The notes below the pieces were generated by a model. It was not told where the DNA came from and did no database searches. It saw nothing but the letters and a program-made list of their open reading frames with translations. From NCBI GenBank assembly GCA_012932865.1, contig SAXG01000028.1, forward strand, positions 186,001 to 250,000: a DNA stretch of 64,000 bases, read 5' to 3'. The position numbers were made by a program, and so were the translations under genes. Positions 1 to 11,603 of this stretch are shown in pieces. Source of the DNA: Amylostereum areolatum. Its lineage: Eukaryota; Basidiomycota; Agaricomycetes; Russulales; Stereaceae. Position 1 is the first letter of the stretch. Every line of letters begins with the position of its first letter.

Positions 1-96
1 ATTCGTGGTTTGGAATTCGTCGGTCCAGCGCTCAGAGCAGTCCCTGCGCGTCCCTCGCCCGTAGCGCCCGTACGTCCCCCTTCTCTCTTCCCACAA

Positions 97-119
97 CCAA
101 CCAACCAACCAACCAACCG
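97..119. repeat. CCAA microsatellite in 5' leader
   Basis: A short run of CCAA units lies in the pyrimidine-rich leader about 65 bp before the first gene's start codon. Positions 1-183 are C/T-rich, look like promoter and 5' UTR, and hold nothing else I can name. Confidence 0.7.
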
Positions 120-183
120 ACCACCTCTCATCTTCACCTCCATCGCACGCCCAGCGACCGCCCCCGCCTGCCCCGCTTCCCTC

Positions 184-3028
184 ATGGAGTCCCCAGACTT
201 CGTCCCAATGTCGCCGATTGGCGGCGGGAGCATGCGTCAACGGCCGCGCAACCCGCTGGGCCCCCGGAGCCGCATGCGTGAGGCCGCCACCCAATCTGCC
301 AGCACACCGCTCTCGCTGCCCGCCATGCCCTCCATGCTGCCCCCGCCCCCTCCGTTATCCCTCCCGCCGCCCTCCAACCCTCTCCCGCACCGACTCCCGC
401 CCTCCCCGTCCCCCTCCGCCCACAGAGCCTTCCCCGCCCCCCAATCGACCCCAACCCCGCCCACACCCGTTTTCAGCCTTCCCCAGCCCCCCTCCTCCGC
501 CTCCAGAGGTCCCGAACAGGACTCCAAAAGAGACTCGGAACCCTCCCGCGGCCACTCCCGCCAAGGAACCACCTCCGTTCCTCCCGCCTACACCCCTTCC
601 GAGGCCGCCCTCTCCCCACCCCACACCCCCAACACTGCCCATTTCCAGCCCTCGTCCGATCCTCACCGAGCGTCTACCTCCACCGACGGCTCGCTTCTTC
701 CGGGGCCCGCCGCCCCCCACACCCCCTCTTCCTCCCCGAGGTACAGCCCCACCCCTCTTCCCTCCGCCCCGCCCACTCCCGCGCCCACGACGCCCACAAG
801 CTCCCGCCCACCACCCAGCAGGGCCGCCAAGCCCGTCACCCTGCCCACCCCGCCCCCGATCACCTTCCAACCGCCGGCGCTGCCCGTGAAGCACCTCACG
901 CTGGACGCGGCGCAGTGGACGCTGACCTCGGCCGAGCTCCAGGGCATGGTCAGCCTCGCGATCCGCGAGAGCGCGAAGGAGAAGTGCATCCAGCTGCTCG
1001 CGCCCACCACCGAGGCCAGCATCCGCGAGGACGAGGCCCGGCTCGAGCGCGAGTGGGCGGGCACCGTCGGCCGCTGGCGGTTCGAGGCCGGGCGGCGGAA
1101 CATGCTGCTCAAGGGCCTGTCCGCGCTCGCGCCCACCGTGGACGATCCCGAGGCGGTGCAGGCCCTGCTCGCCCAGCTCAACGCGACGCTCATCAAGCTC
1201 GACGCCTCGACCGAGGCCCTGCTGCACGTGGCCGGGCAGCGGGCGCAGCTGCAGGCCGCGCGCGACATGCACCGCGCGAGCGCGCTCGCGGTCGCGCTGC
1301 GCAAGCTGAACGCGAGCTACGCGCGCCGGACGCGGGAGCTCGAGAAGGAGCGCAACAAGCGCCATATCGCGGAGGGCGAGGTCGAGGAGGCGTGGAAGGT
1401 CGCGGAGGAGGTCGCCGCCGAGGTGGACAAGCTGCGCGCGCTCGAGGCGGCGAGGATCCTGGAGGCGGAGGCTGCCGCCGCCGCCGCCGCCAACGGGGAG
1501 ACGTCGAACGCGCTTCCTTCCACACTGGTCACCTCAGCGGAAGAAGAAGACGCCGACCTTGCGTCGTCCGAAAGCGAGCAGTGGCTCGGAGGCCACGCGC
1601 TGGCCGTCGACGGCGACATGACCCACATGTCGCGCATCTCCCGCGTCTCCGAGTTTTCGCAGGCGGAGGTCGTCCCCGTGGTGGGCACCGCCGTCCGCAC
1701 CCCCGCCCGCGCGTTCTTCGCCCCGGCGGCGACGCTGGCCTACCTCGGCGACGGCGCGAGCGAGGACGGCGCGAGCGCGCGGGACTCGGACGCGGGCAGC
1801 GTGGCGACGCGGGAGAAGGACAGGAGCAAGCGCCTTTCGACCGCGAGCCAGGTGTCCAAGGTCAGCGCCGCGAGGAAACGCAGCATGCGCGCGTCCAAGG
1901 CGAGCTTGAGGATGCCGCAGGCCCCGCGGTCGCGGGCCAGCTCGGCGGTGCGAGGCAGGCCCACGTCCGACTCCTTCGAGGCCGCCCCGACCAACGGCAA
2001 GGCGCGGAGCAGGAGTCGACGTGGTCGGGACCGGGACCGGGACCGTCAAAGTGAGGAGCGACCGCCGCTACCGCCGCTTGCCCTTGGCGGCGGCGAGGCT
2101 GAGGGGAGCTTCTTGGAGATGGAGGCGCGCTCGCCGAGCGGAGAGAGGGAGCGCGAGGACTATGGCGAGAAGGCCGATGAGGGCGAGGAGGAGGAGAAGG
2201 AGGAGGGGAACAAGGAGAAGGAGAAGGAGAAGGCAGAAGAAGAGGACTCCCCCGTGCTGGGTATGTTCTAAGTCCCTTTCTCGTTCTACGTCTCCACCGC
2301 TGACATCCCCGCGCGTTCCAGCCTACCGATACTCGTCGCCCTACCCTCCACAGTCGACCGCACCCTCCCCCACCGGCCCAGAACCCCCCAAACCCCCCGC
2401 GAAGCGCCCCCGCTCGCCCACCTCGCTGAACCTCCTCGCGTCCTACGCGCCCCCGCCCGCCTCCGCCTCCGCCTCCGGTTCGGAATCGGTCCCAGCCTCC
2501 GCCTCGTCCTCCACCGCCGCACTGTCGCGCGGCTTATCCTCCCCGTCGCTGTCCCCGCCGCTCCCCCGCCCGCCCCCGCTCACGGCGCCCCACGACGTCG
2601 CGTTCGGGCCAGACCCGGACGCGACCGTCGTCCGACGCACCAAGGGCAAGGCCCGCGCGTCCGACCCCACGCTCGGACGCCCCGCGACCGCGCCCGCGCT
2701 CGGCAGACGGGGCTACTCGCTGGAGCTCCCCCCGGACCGGGACGACGGCCGCGACGGGCTGGACCCGGACGATCCCCGCGCGGGCAAGCCCCGCGGCAAC
2801 CCGCTCCGGCGGAGCATGAGCGAGCTGCTGAGGATCGGGCTCGGGAAGGGCGCGCGGGGGCGCCGGCGCGGGAGCGTGCAGGTGGCGGGGTCGATGGCGG
2901 CGGCGGCGCCTGGGCTGGTCTTGGGCTTTGGGAGGAAGAGCGGGGAGAGCGGGCGGAGGAGCGGGGAGGTGGGCAGGAGGAGCGGGGAGAGCGCGAAGGA
3001 GGGCGTCAAGCCTGATAGCCGATATTGA
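184..3028 (+). CDS. Proline-rich coiled-coil protein, function unknown
   Basis: Two exons, 184-2260 and 2322-3028, joined across a 61-nt GTATGT...CAG intron give 927 aa. I chose ATG 184 (MESPDFVPMSPIGG) because the open frame upstream has no ATG and reads through leader-like C/T-rich sequence. Residues 1-230 are low-complexity Pro/Ser/Thr. Residues about 240-440 form a charged alpha-helical, probably coiled-coil segment rich in Ala, Arg, Glu and Lys. After that come Ser/Arg-rich stretches, a Glu/L 	ys run just before the intron, and a basic Gly/Arg/Ser tail. No enzymatic motif is visible. The mix of disorder and coiled coil suggests a scaffold, cytoskeletal or polarity role, but that is inference only. 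GC-rich codon use makes long antisense shadow ORFs here. Confidence 0.8.
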
Positions 3029-4004
3029 GGAGGACGGACGAGGGCGCGAAGGCGTAGGACTTGGGCGCGCCCGCGCCCGCGTTCTCTGTCTTTGCGTTTG
3101 GTTGTGTTTCTTCCACCCCCACCCCCTTTTGTGTGTGTGTGTGTGTGCTCGATTTTGTCTTCCGTTTATATCTTTCGCTTTCGTTGTTATAGTGTGTGCT
3201 TCATATGCCGTTCAATGCGCCGCCCGCCTTACATACAGCTTGCTGGATACACCCTTCCCCCTGATCCCCGTCCGATCTTACTTACCTACGCCAGGATCTC
3301 CATCCCGTCCCTTCGTCCCTCGGAATCGCTCACCTCATTTTCTGATATGTTTGTCTCCTCCCATCTACGCCGCGCGTCGTCTGTATTTCCCGCTAGTGCA
3401 CTTCCGTCCCCTCTTTCCCTGTGTTGTTACATCTGTTTTTTTCTTCTTCTGCTCCGCTCACGTTCCTTTGGAGGCCGCTAAGTTACGCATCGCCTTTTGC
3501 GTTGCATGCCCCGCTAATGTTGTGGAATCGATACCTGTTTCCTTGGGCGTTCTTCGGGGTATCTGGGTGGAAGATAGCAGTGGGGCTTCAAGCTTCAAAG
3601 TGCCAAGTTCAGAACAGTGCCCCAAGTTCCAACTTGACTCGGATAAGTAATCTTGCTCTGCTAAGTACTGACATTCGATGATCTCGAAGTAAGTAACGAT
3701 GCATGCTATCCCCATCCTTGCCAGCCACGCTCCGGACGACTGTACTCGCCTCTGGTGACTTTTCTATGACAGTACAGTCGAGAAATACTGGGCCGTCGCC
3801 CAAGATGGTTCGGGGGAACTGAAGGCAAGGTTTAAGCCGGCTGCCGGGCAGACGCGCAATGTCACGTGCTGGGAAACCATGACGATCCCCTCGATGACGT
3901 CGCGCGACGCAGAGTCTGCAACTGAATCTTCTTCAAGCTTCTCTCCCCGTCCCCAAGTTTACATAAATAAGCACCCCTTCTAACCGCTTAAAATCCCAAA
4001 TATC
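3029..4004. other. Intergenic: 3' UTR, TG repeat, promoter of next gene
   Basis: This holds the T-rich 3' region of the first gene, a (TG)n tract near 3130-3147 and, further right, the promoter of the FMP52-like gene. An ACATAAATAAGC element at about 3961-3972 is a plausible TATA-like box about 40 bp before that gene's ATG. The small ORFs here show no family signal. Confidence 0.5.
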
Positions 4005-5124
4005 ATGTCCGGTATGTTCTCCATCCACTCATCCGACAAAACGTGTCCAGAAACCCTCACCGCGCTTGTCGATTCACAGGAAAAACCGCCCTCCTCCTTG
4101 GCGCGACGGGTCAGACCGGCGCATACCTCCTCCAGGAACTGCTCAACTCCCCCACCTACACGCGCGTGCTCGAGGCCGGCCGCCGCGTCACGCCCGCGGA
4201 CAAGCTCCCCGCGAGCGCGAAGGACAAGCTCGAGCAACGGGTGATCGACTTTGAGAAGTTGGACGAGGCGAAGCTGGGCGAGGGGTTCGATGTGGTCTAC
4301 GTGACGTGCGTCTTATCTACCCTCTACGTGTCTCATCAAAACCCGGCTGACGTTCGTTGATGGGTGGGTGCGGGTAGGCTTGGGACGACGGCGAAGCAAG
4401 CTGGCTCGTCGGCCATGTTTGAGAAGATCGATAGGGAGTGCGTCTTTGGTCTCCTACATACCGCGCCATTCTCCCACCCTGACCTGCCACATGCGCAGAT
4501 ACGTCGTGAACGCTGCCCGTGCCGCAAAGTCCTCAGAGACAACCCGGTCCCAGCGGCTGGTATACCTCTGCGTTCGTGTCCTTGCTGCTCCCTGTATACG
4601 CCACCCCTCACCCCTACCCAGTCCCAGGCGCCCAATCCCAAATCGATGATCCTCTACTCGAGGAGCAAGGGTCTCACCGAACAGGCCCTCGCCGAGCTCG
4701 GGTACTCCGACACCATCATCTTCCGCCCGGGCTTCCTCGCCAACACGAGCAGGCCAGCCTCGGACTCGCGCCCGCTCGAAAGCATGGCTGGGTGCGTCCC
4801 CCCCTCTCTTCCGTTTCCTCTTCTAGATGAGCTCAACTTTTCCCTCTTCCACTCCCCTCAGCCCTATTGTAAGCCTCGTCTCGAGGTTCACGTCGAGTGT
4901 GGCGATCAACGTACGCCTTGTTGCTCTCGGATGACGCCACCCGCATAAACTGACCACTGCCTCCGTAGATCGACACGCTCGCGAAGAGCATGCGCATCGC
5001 GGGCACGCTCGGCTCGGGCGCGCTCCCCGCGGCTGCCGCGGCGTACAAAGCGAACTGGGGCGGGAAAGAGTTCACCGTGGTTGGGAACAACGGCGCGATA
5101 CAGCTGGCGAAGGAGGACCACTGA
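4005..5124 (+). CDS. FMP52/HTATIP2-like NAD(P)-binding reductase, copy 1
   Basis: Seven exons (4005-4011, 4080-4305, 4378-4437, 4499-4571, 4622-4791, 4862-4910, 4969-5124) join in frame to give 246 aa. The protein is an atypical short-chain dehydrogenase of the FMP52/HTATIP2 (TIP30) type. The N-terminus has the Rossmann dinucleotide motif GATGQTG, and the middle carries the Y-S-R-S-K form of the YxxxK active site followed by FRPGFL. In yeast Fmp52 is mitochondria-associated; whether that holds here is inference. The first exon is only 7 nt, so start assignment rests on the splice. It lies tail-to-tail with a second copy about 190 bp downstream that shares most exon lengths exactly. The exon 5 acceptor could instead be six bases later, dropping two residues. 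Confidence 0.87.
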
Positions 5125-5313
5125 GCAAATGTTATCACAGATACTTACTAAGATAGAGACGTCGTGCGCCGGGTGCTTTATCCCGAGCGTTCCTGTTGTA
5201 CCCCCGGTATCACAGCGTTAGAAAAAAAAGCATGGTATAAATCCGAGTCCGTCGGAATCCAACGTAAGTACACAGCGCTACAATAGAGAAACACCGTCCG
5301 CGAGCACGGGTTC

Positions 5314-6472
5314 TCACAGGTTCTCCTTTGCGAGGAGAACCGCGCTCGCGTTGTTGACCACCGTGAACTCGTCCTTGTCCCAGCTTGTCTTGGTCGCGTT
5401 GACAGAGGCCGGGAGCCCCGCCGAGCCGACCGTGCCCGCGATGCGCATGCTCTTCGCGAGCTTGTCGACCTGGAAGCGTCGCGAACCCACAGCAACTGTC
5501 AGCCCCGGCCACCGTTTGCCCTTACCAGCCGAACGGGAAAAAGCACGCACCCCGATTTCGATGTTGTTCGAAAAGTGGCCGAGCACGGTCGACAAGGGCC
5601 TATTGTGCGGTGTGTCAGCGTCAGGCGCCGGGAGCAAGAGGGGGGACGGAAACGGAGCGGGCTCGACGCACCCAAATACGACCTCGAGGGGGCGGAAATC
5701 CTCACGCTTGGCGCCTCTCAGGAAGCCCGGGCGGAAGATGATAGGGTCGGCGTAGCCCAAGCTCGCGAGGGCCTGTTCGGTGAGGCCCTTGCTTCGTTGA
5801 TAGAGAGACGAGCCTTTGGGGTTCGCGACGTTGGTCTGCGGCAGAGGGCTGGGTTAGCGACGATAAGGGAGCGGGGGAGGAAGGGGGGACACGCACGCAG
5901 AGATAGACGAGTCGCTGGGGACGGTTCGGGTCCGCGACCTTGGCCGCACGAGCAGCGTTGACGACGTATCTGGGGATACAAACGGTGTCGGCGGGGCTGG
6001 AGAAGAGGGGAAAAGGGTCAAGGGTCCGACGACGCACTCGCGATCGATCTTTTCAAAGTTGGCCGACGAGCCCGCCAGTTTCGCCGTCGTCCCTAGCCTG
6101 TGGAGAAGAGCAGACGGCGTCAGCGCGGCGGGCCTCCTGCGACGTGCCGCGAGCGACGCACGTTATGTACACCACGTCGAAGCCCTCGCCCTCGCCCAGC
6201 CTCGCCTCGTCCAGCTTTTCAAAGTTGATCACCCGCTGCTCGAGCTTTCCCCGCGCGCTCGCGGGCAGCTTGTCCGCGGGCGTGACGCGCCGTCCGGCCT
6301 CGAGCACGCGCGCGTACTTGGGCGAGTCGAGGAGCTCGCGCAGGAGGTGGCCGCCCGTCTGGCCCGTGGCGCCGATGATGAGCGCGGTTTGTGCTGCATA
6401 GCGAGCGAGGTTCAGAGCTGGACGCTGCGACATCGAGAACAAAAAGGAGGGGGAGAACGTACCAGATATCAT
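5314..6472 (-). CDS. FMP52/HTATIP2-like NAD(P)-binding reductase, copy 2
   Basis: Minus-strand paralogue of the neighbouring gene. Exons 6472-6463, 6393-6162, 6097-6038, 5969-5897, 5835-5672, 5599-5551 and 5469-5314 give 247 aa. Exons 3, 4, 6 and 7 (60, 73, 49 and 156 nt) match copy 1 exactly in length, so the pair arose by inverted duplication with introns retained. It keeps GATGQTG near the N-terminus, Y-Q-R-S-K at the active site and FRPGFL. The C-terminal third is the most diverged part. Both copies appear intact, so redundancy or subfunctionalisation is possible. The two 3' ends are only 189 bp apart, so the transcripts may overlap. Confidence 0.87.
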
Positions 6473-7071
6473 GGAGGAGAAGGGGTTAGGGGGGACTGGT
6501 TGGGTTGTGGGCCCGGGGGTGCGTGGAGACGGGGGTTTTGGATAGGGTCCAGTAGACGCCGTTCTCTGCTATACTTATGCATTCTGTAGGGCGTCTGTTG
6601 ACGCATGGGTCACGGAGCGTGGTGGGTGTTACAGATTGGTTAGCTGCCGCTACGGGTATTACGGTACGCGCCATGGAGGAGTGGGTCCAGCCTGGACTTC
6701 GAGGACGCTCATCATCGTGGTCGTCACGTGCGCTTCACTTCAAGATCTTCAACTTCAAGCGGCCGTTTAGTGGATCGGTATGGAATGCCTCCGCATGAAA
6801 AGGTAAGGAATTATATTATTTAAATGATTGTATAGGACGGACGAGGACCAGCGCTGTCGATACATAAACTGGACAATATTGTGGCTTGCCTAAGGTACTT
6901 ATGTAAAAGTACACACATTTTAGCTGCCGCCCAAGATATACAACTTCAAACGCATACAAGAAGGATACATCGGTCGCGATTACAGATCAAAGCTACACTC
7001 CAAGAAATACAGCGTCAAGAAAACCAGGCTGGTGCCGTCTCCGCAGTGTTCGTCCACATAAGTAAACGCGG
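6473..7071. other. Intergenic, no gene recognised
   Basis: This contains the upstream region of FMP52 copy 2 and the 3' flank of the broken F-box gene. An AT-rich patch lies at about 6805-6830. Small ORFs in several frames show no family resemblance. Confidence 0.5.
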
Positions 7072-9059
7072 TCATTGATCGTCATCTTCATCATCGGTGA
7101 GATCCCCGCCCCAACCCTGCATCGTGCGGTTCCGGAAATTGCCCAGCCACACATTGTCCTCCGTTTGACAGCCTTTCATGTGAACGCGCGCCAAAAAAAA
7201 GCCATGGTCATCACGAGTATGAAGGGCGTTCAAGAGGACGTCATGAAAAGGAAGAGGAGGCGATGATGTGGCTGCGTCGAGGTCGACGTCCTCGCAAAGA
7301 TAAAATGTTGAGGACAGGGAAGAAGAAAGTCCCGGCATCTGGGGAGTCGGCGTTTGGAATTGGGGTCGACTGCACCAACGGCATCGGGAAACGAATTGGC
7401 GACGGGGCCCACGATGCGAAGGACGCGCACCCAAGGAAGCGTGGAGCCAAACACGTCTCGCCAGCTGTGCTGGTCCCAAATGTCGTATTTGGACGAGACA
7501 GCGAGGTAGCGCACAGTTTTCGACCGGAAGCGCGGTTAAGATGCGTGTTATTGCGGCGGTGTACGAGGGCTTGTGCGTCGTCGCACCCACCCAGGAGAAA
7601 TCGAGCTGTAGGATGGGAGGCGCGCCCTTCGGCCTCTTCGACGAGAGGTGGGCCGCACTATCGAACTTTGCGCAATCCCAAGCGGTGACCCGCAAGCTGC
7701 GATACTCCTCCTGGAGCCGAAAGAAAAGCGCAACGGGTTGAGAGCTGCATTGCGTGGCCCTGGACGACATGTGGTCGGAGACCCAGGGAAGGGTGGCGAA
7801 TAAAGGCTGTCCGTCGATATCTTCGGAGGCCGAGAGACATGTTATGCTGAGGAACGACGTCGGTGCGATTGATATGTGGGAGAGCGCTGCGGCTATCTCT
7901 TCGACGTTGTCGACGACGTAGAAACACGCCAAATGTTCCAACACTACGACGCGATGCGCACGAGAGGAACCGGCCGACGATGGTAGGCAACGGGTCAGCC
8001 TCAGTTCCTCGAGCCCTCGTACTTGCTGGAGCAGATCAAGGAATTCCTCCAAGGAAGGTCGAAACTGATTGTACGAACGGTCGACGAAACCGTGATTTCC
8101 GGGAGCCAGATCCGGCCCGTTTCCGAAGTGAACGGCGAACGAAGTAAGGTTGGAAAGCACGGGCGACGTCCACGGAACCGTGCATCCACGAATGTCGAGG
8201 TGGCTCAGCACGGGCGCGTCCTTGGCCAGAAATTCTGCTGGGAGATGAATGATGGCAGGCGGACGCGGGTTGACTACCATGGTCACGACGCGCGTAGGCT
8301 TGATGATCAGCTTCTCCAGCGCCTGGGACGGGGGAGGTCATCTCCGCCATGAGCGTTCGCACGTCCCTGTACGAGCCGTGGAGGGTGAGGGCCGATATGT
8401 GGGACATGTGGCGCGAAACGACCTCGCGCGTCCAATCCGCAGAAGGGAAGAAGTCCAGGGTTCCAGAGAAGGGAGGGGAGGACATGACGAGGGATATGTT
8501 GGCGTAGCTTTGCGCGCGACAACATCTCGTCCGCCCAAGCACGTCCGGCATCAACAACGATATCTGTCCAAAGGGCTGGGTGAGCGAGCGCCGCATGCCG
8601 CCAGTACCGACAGATGTGGGTGACGGTGGTCCATGCGAGGTCGCGTTTGCCCTTCGCCGCCCTCGCTCGAATGTATTCGTGTCCCCGGTGGTTTTCCGAG
8701 CGGATGGTCTTCATCGTGTTTCGAGTGAACGAGAATATATGGGCCAGGATATCGGAGGGGATGCGGCAGGCGAAGGACGAGAGCGCGTTCCTGCGCGACG
8801 CGAGGGCGGAGCAGACAGTGCGGACTGCGTAGAGCTCATCTTCGAGTAAGGATTTGAAGGTGTTATCGTCGGTGGAGATGGTATCTGACGTATGTGCGGA
8901 GGATACATCTCCGATTCCTTCGCCCAGCGTATCTTTCGCGATGGCCCAATATTGCTCGATCCTAGCAAATAAGGTAAGGAGGTGAGTAAATTCCTGTGGA
9001 AAGACGAATAAAAACAAGAGGGGAACCGATATGGTTGCGTACTTAGAGTGAGAGCTCAT
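7072..9059 (-). pseudogene. F-box/LRR-like protein gene with about five +1 frameshifts
   Basis: The minus strand reads as one typical Agaricomycete F-box protein only if the frame changes several times. The start (9059) gives a helical N-terminus and the F-box core (IPSDILAHIFSF), followed by RYWRHAALAHPALWTDIVVD. The frame moves on at about 8505-8515 (AAA), 8330 (CCCCC), 7515 (AAAA), 7370 (CCCC) and 7300 (GG), each time consistent with one extra base. The last frame ends at 7072 with an acidic tail. The protein sequence is conserved-looking on both sides of every shift, so splicing does not explain them well. It is either a young pseudogene or a stretch with homopolymer over-calls. The true 5' end may lie further upstream, since a short intron could precede 9020. 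F-box proteins recruit substrates to SCF ubiquitin ligases. Confidence 0.65.
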
Positions 9060-9551
9060 CCCAAAATGTTGAAACCCGTCTGCTGTGAGACCAAGGTCCG
9101 TGTCGTGGGCAAATGAGGGCTGAAACTTGCACGACAGTGGTTGTGTTTACGGGTAAGTAGTAAGATACAAGCAAATTTGAATTTGATGGATTTAGGATCC
9201 GTGATAGCGATCGGGAGAGGAATAAGTAGAGGCCCACCAACTTCAAGATGGCAGAAAAACGTGTATGTGGATTTCGAAGTCCGACTTTCCCACGATAGAC
9301 ATTGTTCATATAACCACGCGATGAAACCCGCGCGTCGTTGACTTACACGAAAAAGTTGAAGAAATCGAAGATCGATTTGACCCATCAGTAGTAGAAGTAG
9401 GTCAGTGTGCCGGCGAAAAAACGTCTGAGATCCATGCAGTCATGTATTGTACAGAGTGACTCTTCTTCGGATTTTCCCCTTTACACTTGCTCTTTAAGCT
9501 TGATGCATGATGTCGTACTGCGCGTATATCGGGCCAAACAGACAGGCTAAG
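9060..9551. other. Intergenic between F-box gene and MYND gene
   Basis: This stretch holds the 5' flank of the F-box gene and the 3' flank of the MYND gene. It may contain a first exon of the F-box gene, but I could not settle one. No repeats or RNA genes are seen. Confidence 0.4.
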
Positions 9552-10817
9552 TTAGAGCTCGATAGAAACAGCGGAAGGGAGATCACTGTTTACCTTCATT
9601 TCGATCGTGGTGTGTACCGGTTTCTTAGCAGATAGCGCATACAGCCGCGGCTTCAACTCGATCTGCGTCGCCTCCTCGAGGTATTCCATAAGACGTCCCT
9701 CCATCGCCGCGCGGTGTAGCAGAAGAGGTTTCTGATCTGGACGTTCGAAGTACGCGCGATACAGTTTCTTGAGCCTGTCCCGGTCCTCTGCGGTCTTGCA
9801 GTTCTTGAACCCGTAATCGGCCTCGAAGGTTGGATGAGGTTTCGACATCCCCACACCCGGCTTGTAAGGGAGTAACCGCGTGACATGTTCTTGCAGGCCC
9901 CAGACGGACTTTTTGGTCTTGGAAGGGTCGTTGAGGACGTCCAGGATAGGATGGTCGGGTGGGAATACCCACACCCGTTTATCGCGAAACAGCGTCACAA
10001 GGTTCGCATCGTCATAGGCTGTACAGAACTCGTCAAAGGTGCATTGCTTGAGGAGGGCACTGTAAAGGTCCATCAGCCCATTGATCTCCCTCGGCGACGT
10101 GCAGGTGCTGAAGCCGAACGCGCGCCATTCCAGGGACTCGGTGCCAGGCTTCCGGTTCTCGAGGATGTCCCCATATAAGGTGGTGCAGACTCGATGCCGA
10201 ACTGGCAGGCGCTGGAACTCGGAGCGGACCTGTTCCGGCGTCATCCCTGGACGTCCCCCCATTGCCTCCCAAAGACGAACTCCTGAATCCTTCGCTCCAT
10301 CAAGTGTCGTAGAGAAAAGTTCCGAAACTTTGGGCGCTCGATTTCTTCCGCCCAGCCCCTCGAAGACGGCCTTGTTCTGTAGGAAGAACGAATAGTGCAC
10401 CCCGCGCGCGTTTGAGGGGAGCCTCTCATAGGCCTTCTGGATCTCTTGCGCGAGGACGCCTGCTTCACGCGCCTTGTGTACCGCCTGAGCTTTGAACTGC
10501 AGCAGGTAGAAGACGTCGCCGTATACGCTGACAAGTTTCAAGGGGGTTGTGGCCATGGACGGATGGGAAAAGCCGTAATCGAGGAGAGTTTGGATATCGG
10601 TGGGCATGCCCCCCTGAGATAGCGATAATACAAGGCGATCGGCGGTGGTGATAGGTCGCTTCGGATTGCAGTCGAAGATGTGTTGCACCCAGTCCTTCTT
10701 CTGACACTGCGCGCTGCAGTACCAAGCCTTGTCGCATCCGGTACAGCGCCGCACGCTCATCTTCATACAAAGAGAACACTTGCGATCGTTCCCGCCCATC
10801 GTCAGCTTCCTGCTCAT
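9552..10817 (-). CDS. MYND-type zinc-finger protein
   Basis: Intronless gene of 421 aa starting MSRKLTMGG. A MYND zinc finger fills residues about 14-50: CSLCMKMSVRRCTGCDKAWYC followed by the Cx3Q..DW..H...C half, giving the full set of Cys and His ligands. The remainder (residues 60-421) is a mostly helical region with no SET or other catalytic motif, as in many fungal MYND-only proteins. MYND fingers usually bind proline-rich partners, so a protein-interaction role is likely but the target is unknown. An alternative ATG seven codons downstream is also in frame. Confidence 0.85.
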   Translation of the reverse strand: MSRKLTMGGNDRKCSLCMKMSVRRCTGCDKAWYCSAQCQKKDWVQHIFDCNPKRPITTADRLVLSLSQGGMPTDIQTLLDYGFSHPSMATTPLKLVSVYGDVFYLLQFKAQAVHKAREAGVLAQEIQKAYERLPSNARGVHYSFFLQNKAVFEGLGGRNRAPKVSELFSTTLDGAKDSGVRLWEAMGGRPGMTPEQVRSEFQRLPVRHRVCTTLYGDILENRKPGTESLEWRAFGFSTCTSPREINGLMDLYSALLKQCTFDEFCTAYDDANLVTLFRDKRVWVFPPDHPILDVLNDPSKTKKSVWGLQEHVTRLLPYKPGVGMSKPHPTFEADYGFKNCKTAEDRDRLKKLYRAYFERPDQKPLLLHRAAMEGRLMEYLEEATQIELKPRLYALSAKKPVHTTIEMKVNSDLPSAVSIEL

Positions 10818-11603
10818 CTATCAAAACAAGGTTCTGATCCGGGAGTAAATTCGGTACGCACGAGTCGAAAGTTTGTCGCTCGGTAAGTATATGGTTTGAT
10901 CAGCCGGAGAAATCGGCGTGCACTGAAGATAAGGCGATGTTAGAAGAGCCGCCGGCTAGCAAGAAAAGCGAATAACATTACCGCGAGGAAGGAAGTTGGT
11001 AGGGGTGGGTCGCGTGAGGGGCCGATGGAGAGCTGCTCTTATACTGCCTTTCTGCACCCGGTCTTCTTTGCGATCCGGTCTGTGCACGTGAACACACGAG
11101 CTCATAGAACAGACCACGAGAAAGGTGCGAAGCAGTGGGACCTGACGAAGGTGAGGCACATGGGAGGAGACGTCGGGGAAAACGCCCAGATCGGGACTTG
11201 GTTATCTGATGCTGACAAGTATGCTCATCGGGCGCGATGATTCTAAACATACATCAAAGTGAGTTAGCGAAAGAGCGTATAGACGCGAGGTGCTCTCTTA
11301 CCGAGGTGAAGCCTGATTGAGAACTGCTGCAGTCAAGATATGCCCGAACAAACCGCGAGGCTGGACGGATTATGGCAAAACGTAACGGCGTCCCATTTGG
11401 AGAAAATAGACCTTCTGATATGGGACCGTTCATTTCAGCTTCCCGACAACTGCAGTATGACCATCAAGCTGTATTCTCATCCTAGCATTACTCTTGTTAG
11501 AGCACAAATCGCTGATAAATAGGTACCTTTTCCATCCGTCACTCTCTACCGCCATCGTCGCAATCATTTCCGTCCCTCCATTGCACTTCATGTCCTGCAA
11601 GAT
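10818..11603. other. Intergenic, no gene recognised
   Basis: About 790 bp lie between the MYND gene's start and the 3' end of the Abp1 gene, both on the minus strand. Short ORFs only. I see no RNA gene, repeat or mobile element. Confidence 0.5.

Noticed and set aside
355..1365. 336-codon minus-strand ORF opposite the first gene
   Set aside because: Compositional shadow of the Pro-rich region on the plus strand.
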